Positions 35,213 through 43,995 of a stretch of DNA of 64,000 bases are shown piece by piece. The position numbers were made by a program, and so were the translations under genes. Each line of letters opens with the position of its first letter. Position 1 is the first letter of the stretch. The DNA comes from Antarcticibacterium arcticum (GTDB lineage: Bacteria > Bacteroidota > Bacteroidia > Flavobacteriales > Flavobacteriaceae), in contig NZ_CP042476.1 in NCBI RefSeq assembly GCF_007993795.1, positions 1,612,001-1,676,000 of the forward strand, given 5' to 3'. Below the pieces are notes generated by a model. The model was not told where the DNA came from. It worked only from the letters and a program-made list of their open reading frames with translations, and did no database searches.

Positions 35213-36031
35213 TTACAATTTATAATGTTTTAGCAACATTTTCTCATACACTTTATCCGGAAGGATCCTTTTTAGGGCAATAGAGAATTTTTGCAATGGC
35301 TCTCCTACTTTATAATGGCCGCGGGGATTGGGAGTTTGAATGATCTTGAGAATTGCCCTTGCCATAACTTGCGGATCTTTTCCAGAATCTACATGTTGGT
35401 TCATTATCTCCAGCGTATTTTTATAGGCTGCCTTATAAGGTGAATTATCCATGACCGGCGCGTGATATCTCCCGGCCGCTATATTGGTAGCAAAATCTCC
35501 GGGTGCCACATTGGTCATTTTTATATTAAAATCTTTTAATTCCATCCTGAAAGCTTCGGTTGTGAGCTCGAGCGCTCCTTTGGTGGCAGAGTAAATCCCG
35601 CGGTAAGGAAGCCCCATATAACCGGCAATGGAAGTTATGTTAATTATAAGGCCACCACCCTGTTCTCTCATGTGTGGAAGTACGGCTTTGGTGACGTTCA
35701 GTGGGCCAAAATAATTGGTGTCAAATGCTTTCTTTATCTCCTCCTCCGGTGTTTCCTCAATAGGGCCCGTAATACCAACCCCGGCATTATTTATAAGAAC
35801 ATCTATCCGGCCTTCTTTTTCAAGGATATGCTTTACTGCCGCTCCAATTGTCTCTTTTTTGGTAACATCAAGGGCAACCAGGGGAAATGGGGAATCAGAC
35901 CCTGTCTGGGGGTTTCTACTGGTGCCGTAAACTTTGAAATTTTTATGCTGAAGGAATTCGCCTATGGACCTTCCTATTCCGGAAGAGCCTCCTGTAATAA
36001 GGACAACTTTAGAAGAAGTATCTGTTTTCAT
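35213..36031 (-). CDS. SDR-family oxidoreductase
   Basis: This is a short-chain dehydrogenase of about 272 residues. The NAD(P)-binding TGGSSGIG is near residue 14, NNAG near 87, the catalytic Ser in NITSIAG near 138, and Tyr/Lys in YSATK near 152-156. The start is the ATG at 36031; a TTG nine bases earlier adds only three residues. An ATCTTTG box lies a few bases upstream, so the message may be nearly leaderless. The substrate is unknown. The SRP RNA gene lies just upstream on the same strand. Confidence 0.9.
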   Translation of the reverse strand: MKTDTSSKVVLITGGSSGIGRSIGEFLQHKNFKVYGTSRNPQTGSDSPFPLVALDVTKKETIGAAVKHILEKEGRIDVLINNAGVGITGPIEETPEEEIKKAFDTNYFGPLNVTKAVLPHMREQGGGLIINITSIAGYMGLPYRGIYSATKGALELTTEAFRMELKDFNIKMTNVAPGDFATNIAAGRYHAPVMDNSPYKAAYKNTLEIMNQHVDSGKDPQVMARAILKIIQTPNPRGHYKVGEPLQKFSIALKRILPDKVYEKMLLKHYKL

Positions 36032-36076
36032 AGACCACAAAGATGGGATAAAATTTAAACATCAGATACAAAAAAT

Positions 36077-36172
36077 GGCAAGCGACCCACATCACACCGC
36101 TACGACCACTTACCCTTGCTGCGTTCCCGCCCTGGGGGAGTCAGCAGGAGCTGGTTGTGTGGGACTTGCCGG
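36077..36172 (-). ncRNA. ffs: Signal recognition particle RNA (small bacterial type)
   Basis: On the minus strand the 5' arm GGCAAGTCCCACACAACC pairs with the 3' arm ending GGGTCGCTTGCC. The apical region holds CAGGGC, the GCG-GGAA-CGC tetraloop stem, and GCAGCAAGGGTA, which is the conserved Ffh-binding helix 8 of SRP RNA. The 3' arm runs directly into TTTTTT, giving a built-in terminator. With Ffh it targets membrane and secreted proteins to the translocon. The exact ends are estimated from the pairing. Confidence 0.9.
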
Positions 36173-36174
36173 TG

Positions 36175-36204
36175 CAAATATACAATCTTTGATACATTTC
36201 ACAA
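36175..36204 (-). promoter_or_regulatory. Promoter of the SRP RNA gene
   Basis: On the minus strand, TTG (36204-36202) is followed after exactly 19 nt by TATATTTG (36182-36175). It fully fits the Bacteroidota consensus, placing the start near 36170. Confidence 0.8.
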
Positions 36205-36258
36205 GGCTTTTTTAAATTGAATTAATTATTTTAGCCCTAAGTAAATTCCCATATTTCA

Positions 36259-37314
36259 ATGAAGAAAGTTAACCTACTGTCACTGTTTATTTTAAATCTT
36301 ATATTTTTTTCCTGCGGAAGTAATTCCGGAAATAAAACCAGTGATTTTTCTCTTAATTTTACAGCTTCCAAAACCGAATATCAGCTGGGAGAAACGGTTG
36401 AAGTAGCTATCAAAAATCTTAAGAACCGCCAGATAGATTCGGTTAGGTTCTTTTTGAATGAAAATAATCTTGGAACCGGAACTTCGGGAAATATGCTGAA
36501 ATTTCAGCTGAAAGATGAAAAATTGGGAAACCAGGTGATAAAGGCGATGGTCTTTTCTGAAGGAGAAAAAGACACCCTGCAGCTTCCTGTAAAGATTTAC
36601 AATTCAACCCCACCCACGGTTTATACCTATAAGATTGTAAACACCTATCCTCATGACCGCACGGCTTATACCCAGGGCCTGGAATTTTATCGGGATACTT
36701 TATATGAAAGCACTGGGCAGTACGGAAGGTCTTCCCTAAGAAAAACAAATTTTGAAACCGGGGAAGTCCTGTCAAAAATTGACCTGGCCGATAAATATTT
36801 TGGGGAAGGCCTATCTGTCCTGAATGACAAGATCTACCAGCTTACCTGGAATGAGGGGGAAGGTCTAATTTATGATATATCAACTTTAGCGAAGGAGGGC
36901 AGCTTTAAATTTAACCAGAGCAAAGAAGGTTGGGGGCTGTGTAATGATGGTACCCGGTTTTATAAGAGCGATGGCACCGAAAAGATATGGATCCTCAACG
37001 GCACAACACTGGCAGAGGAAACCTATATCCAGCCCACCACCCATAGATCAATCTCTACGCAGTTGAACGAGTTGGAATGGGTTGAGGGTAAGATCTATGC
37101 CAATACCTATCAAAAGGACGGGGTTGCAATTATTAATCCTGAAAACGGTGCCATTGAAGGCTTAATTAATTTTCAGGGATTGCGGGATCAGGTTACACAG
37201 CACGCAGATCTGGACGTCCTAAATGGAATTGCCTATAATCCTAACACCAAAAAACTATACGTTACAGGAAAGAACTGGGATAAACTTTTTGAGGTCGAGA
37301 TTATTAAAAAATGA
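36259..37314 (+). CDS. Glutaminyl-peptide cyclotransferase-like lipoprotein
   Basis: The 351-residue lipoprotein has a leader ending in FFSC. A short beta-rich N-terminal region (about 25-110) precedes the five-bladed-propeller glutamine cyclotransferase domain (about 115-350). Diagnostic segments are YPHDRTAYTQGLEF, YESTGQYGRSSLR, and the C-terminal DVLNGIAYNPNTKKLYVTGKNWDKLFEV. The enzyme forms N-terminal pyroglutamate on proteins or peptides. The next gene starts inside its stop codon (ATGA), so the two are coupled. Confidence 0.92.
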   Translation: MKKVNLLSLFILNLIFFSCGSNSGNKTSDFSLNFTASKTEYQLGETVEVAIKNLKNRQIDSVRFFLNENNLGTGTSGNMLKFQLKDEKLGNQVIKAMVFSEGEKDTLQLPVKIYNSTPPTVYTYKIVNTYPHDRTAYTQGLEFYRDTLYESTGQYGRSSLRKTNFETGEVLSKIDLADKYFGEGLSVLNDKIYQLTWNEGEGLIYDISTLAKEGSFKFNQSKEGWGLCNDGTRFYKSDGTEKIWILNGTTLAEETYIQPTTHRSISTQLNELEWVEGKIYANTYQKDGVAIINPENGAIEGLINFQGLRDQVTQHADLDVLNGIAYNPNTKKLYVTGKNWDKLFEVEIIKK

Positions 37315-37715
37315 GCCACACCCCCCAAATATTTGAACAAACCCTCAGGGTAAAGGAATCTGACCTTGACGAGCTGGAGCACGTAAATAATGTGCGCTAT
37401 GTGCAATGGATGGAAGATGTTGCCAAAGCGCACTGGGAAACGCGGGCGGCAAATGAGTACCGGGATAAATATTTCTGGATAGTTCTCAGGCACGAGATAG
37501 ATTATAAGGGCCAGGCCTTTAATGGCGATGAACTTTTACTTCAAACTTTTGTAGGGGATCACACTCATGTTACCTCTCAACGTTTTGTGAATATTCGCAA
37601 TAAAGCTACCAATAAGATCCTTATTGCTGCGAAATCAACCTGGTGCCTGATAGATCAGGAAACAAAAAAACCCGCGAAGATCTCTGAAGAGATGTTCCGG
37701 GATTTTTATGTTTAA
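37311..37715 (+). CDS. Acyl-CoA thioesterase, 4HBT hotdog fold
   Basis: The 134-residue protein has the YbgC/FadM-like pattern: VKESDLDELEHVNNVRYVQWMED at about 11-33 with the catalytic Asp/His region, a hotdog core, and THVTSQRFVNIRN. It is presumably a cytoplasmic acyl-CoA thioesterase, substrate unknown. It overlaps the cyclotransferase gene by 4 nt (ATGA) and converges with hemL after 12 nt. Confidence 0.9.
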   Translation: MSHTPQIFEQTLRVKESDLDELEHVNNVRYVQWMEDVAKAHWETRAANEYRDKYFWIVLRHEIDYKGQAFNGDELLLQTFVGDHTHVTSQRFVNIRNKATNKILIAAKSTWCLIDQETKKPAKISEEMFRDFYV

Positions 37716-37727
37716 ACCTGGATTTGA

Positions 37728-39014
37728 TTACAGGTATTTTGCTACTATTTTTACCGCTTCTATAGTGGCGTCAAGGTCTTCATAGGATAAAGCTTCAGTA
37801 ATAAACCAGGTTTCAAAGGCACTGGGCGCAATATAAATCCCGTTATCCAGCATTCCATGGAAGAACTGTTTAAAGGTGTGATTATTCCCATGGGCAGCCG
37901 TCTCAAAATTGCTTACTTCTCCTTCACAAAAATGCACAGATATCATAGATCCCAATCTATTAATTGTATGCGGAATGTTGTAGGAATTCAAAGCTGCCTG
38001 TATACCTTTATGCAGGTAAGCGGTTTTTTCATCTATACTTTTAAAGATCTCGCGGTTTTGGTCAAGTTCGGTTAGCATAGCCAATCCGGCAGCCATTGCC
38101 AGGGGGTTCCCACTAAGAGTACCGGCCTGATATACAGGGCCAATTGGCGCCAGCATATCCATGATCTCTGCCCGGGCAGCAAAAGCTCCCACAGGAAGAC
38201 CCCCTCCTATAACCTTCCCAAAAGTTACAATATCTGCATTTATCCCGAATCTTTCCTGAACCCCGCCAGGGGCAAGCCGGAAGCCGGTCATTACCTCATC
38301 AAATATCAACAGAATTTCATTTTCATCGCATAACCTGCGCAGGCCAGATAAGAAACCGTCCCGTGGAGGTATACATCCCATGTTCCCTGCAACAGGCTCC
38401 AGGATTATACAGGCGATCTCCCCTGTATTAGCCTCTACCAGTTTTCGCACGCTGTCAATGTCATTAAATATGGCCAGTAAGGTATCTTTGGCCGTCCCCT
38501 GGGTTACCCCGGGGCTGTTCGGAGTTCCAAAGGTAACAGCGCCACTGCCGGCCTGGATCAAAAAAGAATCGCTGTGGCCGTGATAGCAACCGGCGAATTT
38601 TATGATCTTCTCCCGTTTTGTGAATCCGCGTGCAAGCCTTACAGCACTCATACAGGCCTCTGTGCCTGAATTTACCATTCTTATCTTATCTATATTAGGA
38701 ACCAATTTCACGGCAAGTTCTGCGATCCTCGTTTCAATCTCGGTAGGTGTTCCAAAGGATGTTCCTAATTTCGCCTTTTCAATAACGGCATCTACAACAG
38801 GTTTATAAGCGTGCCCAAGGATCATGGGTCCCCAGGAATTAATGTAATCTATATATCTATTCCCGTCTACATCATATAAATAAGCGCCTTCTGCCCGTTC
38901 AATAAAAACGGGATCCCCGCCAACTGCATTAAACGCCCTTACCGGAGAATTTACGCCCCCGGGAATTACTTTTTGAGCTTCAGCAAAAAGCTCACTACTT
39001 CTTTTATAAGTCAT
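37728..39014 (-). CDS. hemL: Glutamate-1-semialdehyde 2,1-aminomutase
   Basis: The 428-residue PLP enzyme of the C5 haem pathway converts glutamate semialdehyde to 5-aminolevulinate. Diagnostic segments are VIPGGVNSPVRAF near the start, MVNSGTEACMSAVRLAR at about 116-132, YHGHSDSFL near 150, and the PLP Lys in TFGKVIGGGLPVGAF near 266. The length is normal. The SpVRaF opening separates it from other class III aminotransferases. Confidence 0.96.
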   Translation of the reverse strand: MTYKRSSELFAEAQKVIPGGVNSPVRAFNAVGGDPVFIERAEGAYLYDVDGNRYIDYINSWGPMILGHAYKPVVDAVIEKAKLGTSFGTPTEIETRIAELAVKLVPNIDKIRMVNSGTEACMSAVRLARGFTKREKIIKFAGCYHGHSDSFLIQAGSGAVTFGTPNSPGVTQGTAKDTLLAIFNDIDSVRKLVEANTGEIACIILEPVAGNMGCIPPRDGFLSGLRRLCDENEILLIFDEVMTGFRLAPGGVQERFGINADIVTFGKVIGGGLPVGAFAARAEIMDMLAPIGPVYQAGTLSGNPLAMAAGLAMLTELDQNREIFKSIDEKTAYLHKGIQAALNSYNIPHTINRLGSMISVHFCEGEVSNFETAAHGNNHTFKQFFHGMLDNGIYIAPSAFETWFITEALSYEDLDATIEAVKIVAKYL

Positions 39015-39027
39015 TATTATTTTATCT

Positions 39028-39813
39028 TTACGGCACCACGAGTTCCTGGCCTATGGAAATCGTAGTGTCCCTTAAATTATTTTTTTTCTGAATATTCTCT
39101 ACCGTGGTGTTATACCTGCGCGCGATGGAATATAAAGTGTCCCCCTGTTGCACACGATGTACAGGTCCATCCCGCTCTACTACCGGCGATCTCCTTAAGG
39201 TTCCTTTTATACCCAACACCTCCTCGTCAAATTTATGTAGCTCGTAGCGCTCAATAATATCTATAAGCTTTTTGGGGTAAAGTTTATCTGTTGCATAACC
39301 TGCACTCCTTAAGCCTTTCGCCCAACCCTCATAATCGTCAATTTTGAGATCAAAAAGCCCGGCATAGCGTTTTCTTTCCGATAAGAAGAGCGAATGGTCA
39401 CGGTAGGAATATTTGGGGTCATTATATTTCCTGAAGCATTCCTGGGAACTGTCATCATCATGATAGACCCTATCCCCTTTCCACTCGTGACATTTTATTC
39501 CAAAATGATTATTGGCTCTAAGACTAAGATCTCCACGGCCTGCGCCAGATTCCAGGATCCCCTGGGCCAGGGTTATACTGGCCGGGATTTTATACAGCCG
39601 CATTTCTTCCTGAGCTATATTCGCAAAGTTTGAAATATATTCTTCAACAACATTAGCATAATTTTTAACGGGGGCATCAGGCCTGTGGGTCCTTTCAACA
39701 CTCTCGGTTCTTTGGGCCCGAGGACTTTCAGAAGAAACTGTTTTCTTTTTACTTCCGCAGGAAGAAATAAAGATCCCGGCTAAAATAAGTATGATGAGTT
39801 GTTTTATTTTCAT
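39028..39813 (-). CDS. Glucosaminidase-LysM lipoprotein
   Basis: The 261-residue lipoprotein (leader ending in FISSC) has a mannosyl-glycoprotein endo-beta-N-acetylglucosaminidase-type domain at about 55-205. Its diagnostic segment SITLAQGILESGAG contains the catalytic Glu, followed by NNHFGIKCHEW. A C-terminal LysM peptidoglycan-binding motif (VQQGDTLYSIARRYN) covers about 217-261. It cuts peptidoglycan glycan strands in the periplasm. It starts on the last base of the upstream stop codon (TAATG), so it is coupled to the PLP enzyme gene. Confidence 0.92.
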   Translation of the reverse strand: MKIKQLIILILAGIFISSCGSKKKTVSSESPRAQRTESVERTHRPDAPVKNYANVVEEYISNFANIAQEEMRLYKIPASITLAQGILESGAGRGDLSLRANNHFGIKCHEWKGDRVYHDDDSSQECFRKYNDPKYSYRDHSLFLSERKRYAGLFDLKIDDYEGWAKGLRSAGYATDKLYPKKLIDIIERYELHKFDEEVLGIKGTLRRSPVVERDGPVHRVQQGDTLYSIARRYNTTVENIQKKNNLRDTTISIGQELVVP

Positions 39814-40757
39814 TATAAAATATCAATTTGGGGAAGACCTTTTTTCATTAACAACCTATTCATTCCTGCATTTCCCTGTAATCCTCCCGTATGAATGGCT
39901 AAAATACGGGAATTTTGAGGAAATGCGGAGCTTTGAATAAGATCAAAAATACCAAAAAACATCTTTCCAGTATAAACGGGATCCAGGGGAATATGGTATT
40001 TTTTCTGAAAATCATTTATAAAATCAATAAGCGCTGAATTAATTTTCCCATAACCCCCAAAATGATACTCTTTTTGAAGGTTCCAGTTTTTCCTGGAAGT
40101 ATATTTTAGTATCTCATCTTTAAGGAAATTACCTTTCAACGCAGGGAAACCAATAATTTTTTGATGTGGAAGTGATGAATTTATAATACCAGAGATGGTG
40201 CCCCCGGTACCAACGGCACAACAAATGAAATCAAAACCGGTACTCTTTTCATCCAGGATTTCCTCACAGCCTTTTATAGCCAGGGAATTCGTGCCGCCCT
40301 CTGGCAGCAGGTAAAAGTCTCCGAATTCCCCGAGAAGACCTTCTATAAACAAAGGGGTATCCTTCTCTCTGTAGTTATCACGGGAAATAAATTTAAGTTC
40401 CATATCCCGGGATGTTGCGTATTTAAGCGTGGGGTTTTGCAAAAATGTTTTAGAAAGATCTTCTGCGAGTTCCTCACCTCTTATAATGCCAATAGTTTTA
40501 AAACCAAAGAGCTTTCCCGCGGCAGCCACGGCTGCAATATGATTGGAAAATGCACCTCCAAAGGTAAGCAGGGTGTCTTTGTTTTGACCCCGTGCCGCCA
40601 GAAGATTGTGTTTAAGTTTCCTGAATTTATTTCCCGAAACTTCGGGGTGTAGCAGATCTTCCCTTTTTACATAAAGCGAAATATTAGAGGTATCAAAGGT
40701 TTTAACCAGTTGTACCGGAGAAGGGGTTAATGCAGGATCCAATAATGTTTTTATCAT
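39813..40757 (-). CDS. PLP-dependent ACC deaminase / D-cysteine desulfhydrase-like enzyme
   Basis: This is a 314-residue fold-type II PLP enzyme. The KREDLLHPEVSGNKFRKLKHN segment holds the Schiff-base Lys (in SGNKFRK, about residue 44). Other PLP-phosphate contacts are in TFGGAFSNH and the glycine loop AVGTGGT near 195. D-cysteine desulfhydrase activity is more usual than ACC deaminase for proteins of this kind, but residues alone do not settle it. It is coupled to the glucosaminidase gene by a one-base overlap. Confidence 0.87.
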   Translation of the reverse strand: MIKTLLDPALTPSPVQLVKTFDTSNISLYVKREDLLHPEVSGNKFRKLKHNLLAARGQNKDTLLTFGGAFSNHIAAVAAAGKLFGFKTIGIIRGEELAEDLSKTFLQNPTLKYATSRDMELKFISRDNYREKDTPLFIEGLLGEFGDFYLLPEGGTNSLAIKGCEEILDEKSTGFDFICCAVGTGGTISGIINSSLPHQKIIGFPALKGNFLKDEILKYTSRKNWNLQKEYHFGGYGKINSALIDFINDFQKKYHIPLDPVYTGKMFFGIFDLIQSSAFPQNSRILAIHTGGLQGNAGMNRLLMKKGLPQIDIL

Positions 40758-40790
40758 TCAAATACCTTAGGTCAATGCTTTGCTGCGGGG

Positions 40791-41129
40791 TCAGGAAGTT
40801 GCGAAAAGATATTTTGTAAAATTCCAGACCTTCCTTTGGGAACAATAATCCATATTAAACTCGTTGCGGTAAGCCTCCCTTTCAAATGAAATATTATAAT
40901 ACGCTTTATAAGCATTTCTATATAACAAATACCGAATGAGGAATTCTCCCGTATACCACAAATAGAAAGGAACTACCAAAAGTTCCAGCTGTTGCTTTAA
41001 ATGTATGCGTTCGTGATTGAGAAAAACCGCATCTGTTATCATTCCTTTGTCACGAATAATTACGAACGGCCACAAGCTTACTCCTTTAAATCCTTTGCCT
41101 AAAAAAAATTTGTTTACTACCACGATCAT
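40791..41129 (-). CDS. Small HExxH-containing protein, putative metallopeptidase
   Basis: I know no characterised homologue. The 112-residue protein has NHERIHLKQQLELL near residues 38-51, where HERIH fits HExxH, followed by a hydrophobic segment (LVVPFYLWYTGEFLIRYLL) and FEREAYRNE about 35 residues later, which could give a third ligand. It may be a minimal membrane-associated zinc protease. It is divergent from the DUF5522 gene with only 32 nt between start codons. Confidence 0.7.
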   Translation of the reverse strand: MIVVVNKFFLGKGFKGVSLWPFVIIRDKGMITDAVFLNHERIHLKQQLELLVVPFYLWYTGEFLIRYLLYRNAYKAYYNISFEREAYRNEFNMDYCSQRKVWNFTKYLFATS

Positions 41130-41149
41130 AGCTGCAAGCTAAGAATTTG

Positions 41150-41157
41150 TATTTTTG
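41150..41157 (+). promoter_or_regulatory. -7 box candidate (TATTTTTG) giving a near-leaderless message
   Basis: This TAnnTTTG match ends 4 nt before the ATG at 41162. Transcription from it would begin at or next to the start codon. No -33 TTG is seen. Confidence 0.4.
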
Positions 41158-41161
41158 CAGA

Positions 41162-41332
41162 ATGGAATTCTTTAAAAAAAATCTACCTCCCGAAGAAGGC
41201 GATTATTACCTCACTCCTGAAGGGTACAGATGTTTTACAGAACAGTACCACCTTAAAAGAGGTTATTGCTGCAAAAGTGGCTGCAGGCACTGCCCATATG
41301 GGTACGACAAAAAAACGGATTCCTTTAAATAA
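41162..41332 (+). CDS. DUF5522 small Cys-rich protein
   Basis: The 56-residue protein starts at the ATG at 41162; an in-frame TTG at 41147 is ignored because it overlaps the promoter box. The C-terminal half carries GYCCKSGCRHCPYGY, a four-cysteine cluster that could bind zinc or an iron-sulfur centre. Such proteins are very small and widespread in Bacteroidota, with no known function. Confidence 0.82.
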   Translation: MEFFKKNLPPEEGDYYLTPEGYRCFTEQYHLKRGYCCKSGCRHCPYGYDKKTDSFK

Positions 41333-41348
41333 GGGGTTTTCCTTCCTG

Positions 41349-41804
41349 TTATTGTTTTAGCAACTTAAAGTTATTCCCCGGTTCGGGCCTAACTTCCAGC
41401 CCATTAACGTCCAGCGGTATTAAAAACTGTTCTCCCACTTTAAAATTGGGCATTTCATCCTGCAATCCTTCCAGGGTGATGGCACTTCCAATTTCATTCC
41501 AGGTAAAAGTACCATCAGTCTTTATAACCTCAAATGTATCTACCTCAGTTTCCAGGTATATTCTTGTTAAATTGAAACTGTTATCTGCATTCAGGGTAAT
41601 ATAGGTTTCTACTGCCCGGCAATCTTTGCAGGAAAGCACTCCACTATAAGTTCCCGCCCAGTCAAGAGAATTACGGGAATTATGCCCATCTGCCAATGGA
41701 TTATATTCCATGGGCAGGTCGGCAACAGTTGTTTTATTTTGCGAAGGATTTTGACATGAGGTAAACAAAAACAGGGAGAGGATGCTGAGTAAAAGATATT
41801 TCAT
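41349..41804 (-). CDS. NlpE N-terminal-domain lipoprotein
   Basis: The 151-residue lipoprotein has a leader ending in LFTSC and a single NlpE-N-like beta-barrel domain. It shows WAGTYSGVLSCKDCRAVETYITL near 49-70, including the CxxC of NlpE, then a TFTWNEIGSAITLEG strand pair. NlpE-type proteins sense envelope or copper stress in other bacteria. Here only the domain is supported, since no Cpx-type system is nearby. Confidence 0.87.
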   Translation of the reverse strand: MKYLLLSILSLFLFTSCQNPSQNKTTVADLPMEYNPLADGHNSRNSLDWAGTYSGVLSCKDCRAVETYITLNADNSFNLTRIYLETEVDTFEVIKTDGTFTWNEIGSAITLEGLQDEMPNFKVGEQFLIPLDVNGLEVRPEPGNNFKLLKQ

Positions 41805-41901
41805 ATAATGTATATTTTTTAAATTATGTAAGCCTGATAACTACTGGTTTCCAAAAGCGGGTTAAATTAGAAAATGCCTCATTCATTTTAATAAAGAGTA
41901 T

Positions 41902-41909
41902 TAATTTTG
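41902..41909 (+). promoter_or_regulatory. -7 box candidate (TAATTTTG) of hutU
   Basis: This TAnnTTTG match lies 38 nt before the ATG at 41947. The -33 element is unclear. Confidence 0.35.
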
Positions 41910-41946
41910 TGGTACTTTGAACACCAACCTTACAAAATAAGTTGAA

Positions 41947-43971
41947 ATGAATTTTCAGGATCAAATACTTCAAGGCATCCCTGCTGAATTGCCTTCCCCA
42001 TACAAATATGATACCACGGTAAATCACGCTCCCCGCCGTAAAAAATTACTTAGTGAAAAAGAAAAAAATCTTGCACTTAGAAATGCGCTAAGGTATTTTA
42101 AACCTATACATCATAAAGCTTTACTAGCGGAATTTCGCCAGGAACTTGAAACCTATGGCCGTATCTATATGTACCGTTTTATGCCGGGCTATGAAATGTA
42201 TGCCCGGGGAGTTGACCAGTATCCCGGTAAGTGCCTGCAGGCCAGGGCTATTATGCTTATGATCCAGAATAACCTGGATCCAAAAGTTGCCCAGCACCCG
42301 CATGAGCTAATTACCTACGGTGGAAACGGTGCAGTGTTCCAGAATTGGGCGCAGTATTTACTCGTAATGAAATACCTCGCCGAAATGGAGGAAGATCAAA
42401 CGCTTGTTATTTATTCGGGTCATCCTATGGGGCTTTTCCCCTCTCATTCCAATGCGCCCAGGGTAGTGGTGACAAATGGGATGATGATCCCAAATTATTC
42501 GAAACCCGATGATTGGGAAAAATTCAATGCACTGGGGGTAACCCAATACGGACAAATGACCGCCGGAAGCTATATGTACATTGGCCCGCAGGGAATTGTT
42601 CATGGAACAACCATAACCGTGCTGAATGCCCTTCGGAAAATAAATAAAAAACAGGGAGACGGGGCGCTTTTCGTTACTTCCGGCCTTGGTGGCATGAGCG
42701 GGGCACAGCCAAAAGCCGGAAATATTGCTGGATGTATTACGGTATGTGCAGAGGTTAATCCTAAAGCCGTTAATACCCGTCACTCCCAGGGCTGGGTAGA
42801 TGAGGTAATTACAACCTTGCCGGCACTTACCAAACGGGTACGTGAAGCCATAAAAAATAAGGAAGTGGTATCTATCGCTTACCAGGGGAACATTGTAGAT
42901 GTTTGGGAAGAATTGGACAGGGAGGGCATTCATATAGACCTTGGAAGCGATCAAACCTCCCTGCACAATCCCTGGGCAGGAGGTTACTATCCTGTGGGAA
43001 TGAGTCTGGAGGAAGCCAATGAATTGATGGCTGAAGATCCTGAAAAATTTAAGGCAAAAGTTCAGGAAAGTCTAAGGCGACAAACCGATGCTATAAATAA
43101 ACATTCCAAGAAGGGAACTTATTTCTTTGACTACGGAAATGCTTTTTTACTGGAGGCAGCACGTGCCGGAGCAAAAATTTATAAAAATGAGGAGGGCGAT
43201 TTTATAAGTGCGCCTGTTGAAACAGAAGAAAATGCATCCTGGGCTTACTCTTCCTACGTTCAGGATATTATGGGGCCAATGTGTTTTGATTACGGTTTTG
43301 GGCCTTTCAGGTGGGTATGTGCCTCGGGAGAGGAATCAGATCTTGATAAAAGTGATGCCATTGCCACAAGAGTTCTGGAAAAACTTCAGGAAGATGCCCC
43401 GGTAGAAATTCAGTCCCAACTCCAGGATAATGTACACTGGATAAAGAGTGCCAAAGAAAACAGGCTGGTAGTGGGATCCAAGGCCCGCATCTTGTATGCC
43501 GATGCTGTGGGAAGGATCCAGATTGCCCAGGCTTTTAATGATGCAGTGGCCGCAGGAGAACTGGGCCCGGTAATTCTAGGGAGGGACCATCACGACGTTT
43601 CAGGAACAGATTCCCCTTACCGGGAAACCTCCAATATTTATGACGGATCCAGTTTTACAGCAGATATGGCTATACAGAATGTAATAGGAGATTCCTTTAG
43701 AGGAGCCACCTGGGTAAGCATTCATAACGGCGGCGGTGTAGGCTGGGGCGAGGTTATTAACGGTGGGTTCGGTATGGTTCTTGATGGTTCTAGAGAGTCT
43801 AAAATGAGGTTACGATCCATGTTATTCTGGGATGTAAATAATGGTTTGGCAAGACGTTCCTGGGCCCGGAACAAAGAAGCAGTATTTTCAATAAACAGGG
43901 CAATGGAACTTGAACCAAAACTAAAAGTTACTATGCCTAATTTAGTAGAAGATTCCTTATTTTTAGAGTAA
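41947..43971 (+). CDS. hutU: Urocanate hydratase
   Basis: The 674-residue product is the NAD-dependent urocanase of histidine degradation. Recognisable parts are the YGGNGAVFQNWAQY and HPMGLFPSH segments near 120-160, the NAD-binding TSGLGGMSGAQPKAG near 243-257, and DYGNAFLLEA near 398. The C-terminal active-site region HDVSGTDSPYRET and HNGGGVGWGEV lies near 545-600. It is about 100 residues longer than the proteobacterial enzyme, as usual in Bacteroidota. No other hut gene is in the window. Confidence 0.95.
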   Translation: MNFQDQILQGIPAELPSPYKYDTTVNHAPRRKKLLSEKEKNLALRNALRYFKPIHHKALLAEFRQELETYGRIYMYRFMPGYEMYARGVDQYPGKCLQARAIMLMIQNNLDPKVAQHPHELITYGGNGAVFQNWAQYLLVMKYLAEMEEDQTLVIYSGHPMGLFPSHSNAPRVVVTNGMMIPNYSKPDDWEKFNALGVTQYGQMTAGSYMYIGPQGIVHGTTITVLNALRKINKKQGDGALFVTSGLGGMSGAQPKAGNIAGCITVCAEVNPKAVNTRHSQGWVDEVITTLPALTKRVREAIKNKEVVSIAYQGNIVDVWEELDREGIHIDLGSDQTSLHNPWAGGYYPVGMSLEEANELMAEDPEKFKAKVQESLRRQTDAINKHSKKGTYFFDYGNAFLLEAARAGAKIYKNEEGDFISAPVETEENASWAYSSYVQDIMGPMCFDYGFGPFRWVCASGEESDLDKSDAIATRVLEKLQEDAPVEIQSQLQDNVHWIKSAKENRLVVGSKARILYADAVGRIQIAQAFNDAVAAGELGPVILGRDHHDVSGTDSPYRETSNIYDGSSFTADMAIQNVIGDSFRGATWVSIHNGGGVGWGEVINGGFGMVLDGSRESKMRLRSMLFWDVNNGLARRSWARNKEAVFSINRAMELEPKLKVTMPNLVEDSLFLE

Positions 43972-43995
43972 ACCACAAACCTAAAAACTTATTTT

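Noticed and set aside
36032..36040. TTG start of the SDR gene
   Set aside because: It adds three residues only, and the ATG at 36031 gives the normal distance to the glycine motif.
36070..36180. A palindromic mobile-element end in the GC-rich block before the SDR gene
   Set aside because: The pairing and GGAA tetraloop fit SRP RNA, and no transposase is nearby.
42358..42966. Long open frame opposite hutU
   Set aside because: It is a shadow of a well-supported enzyme gene, with no domain features of its own.
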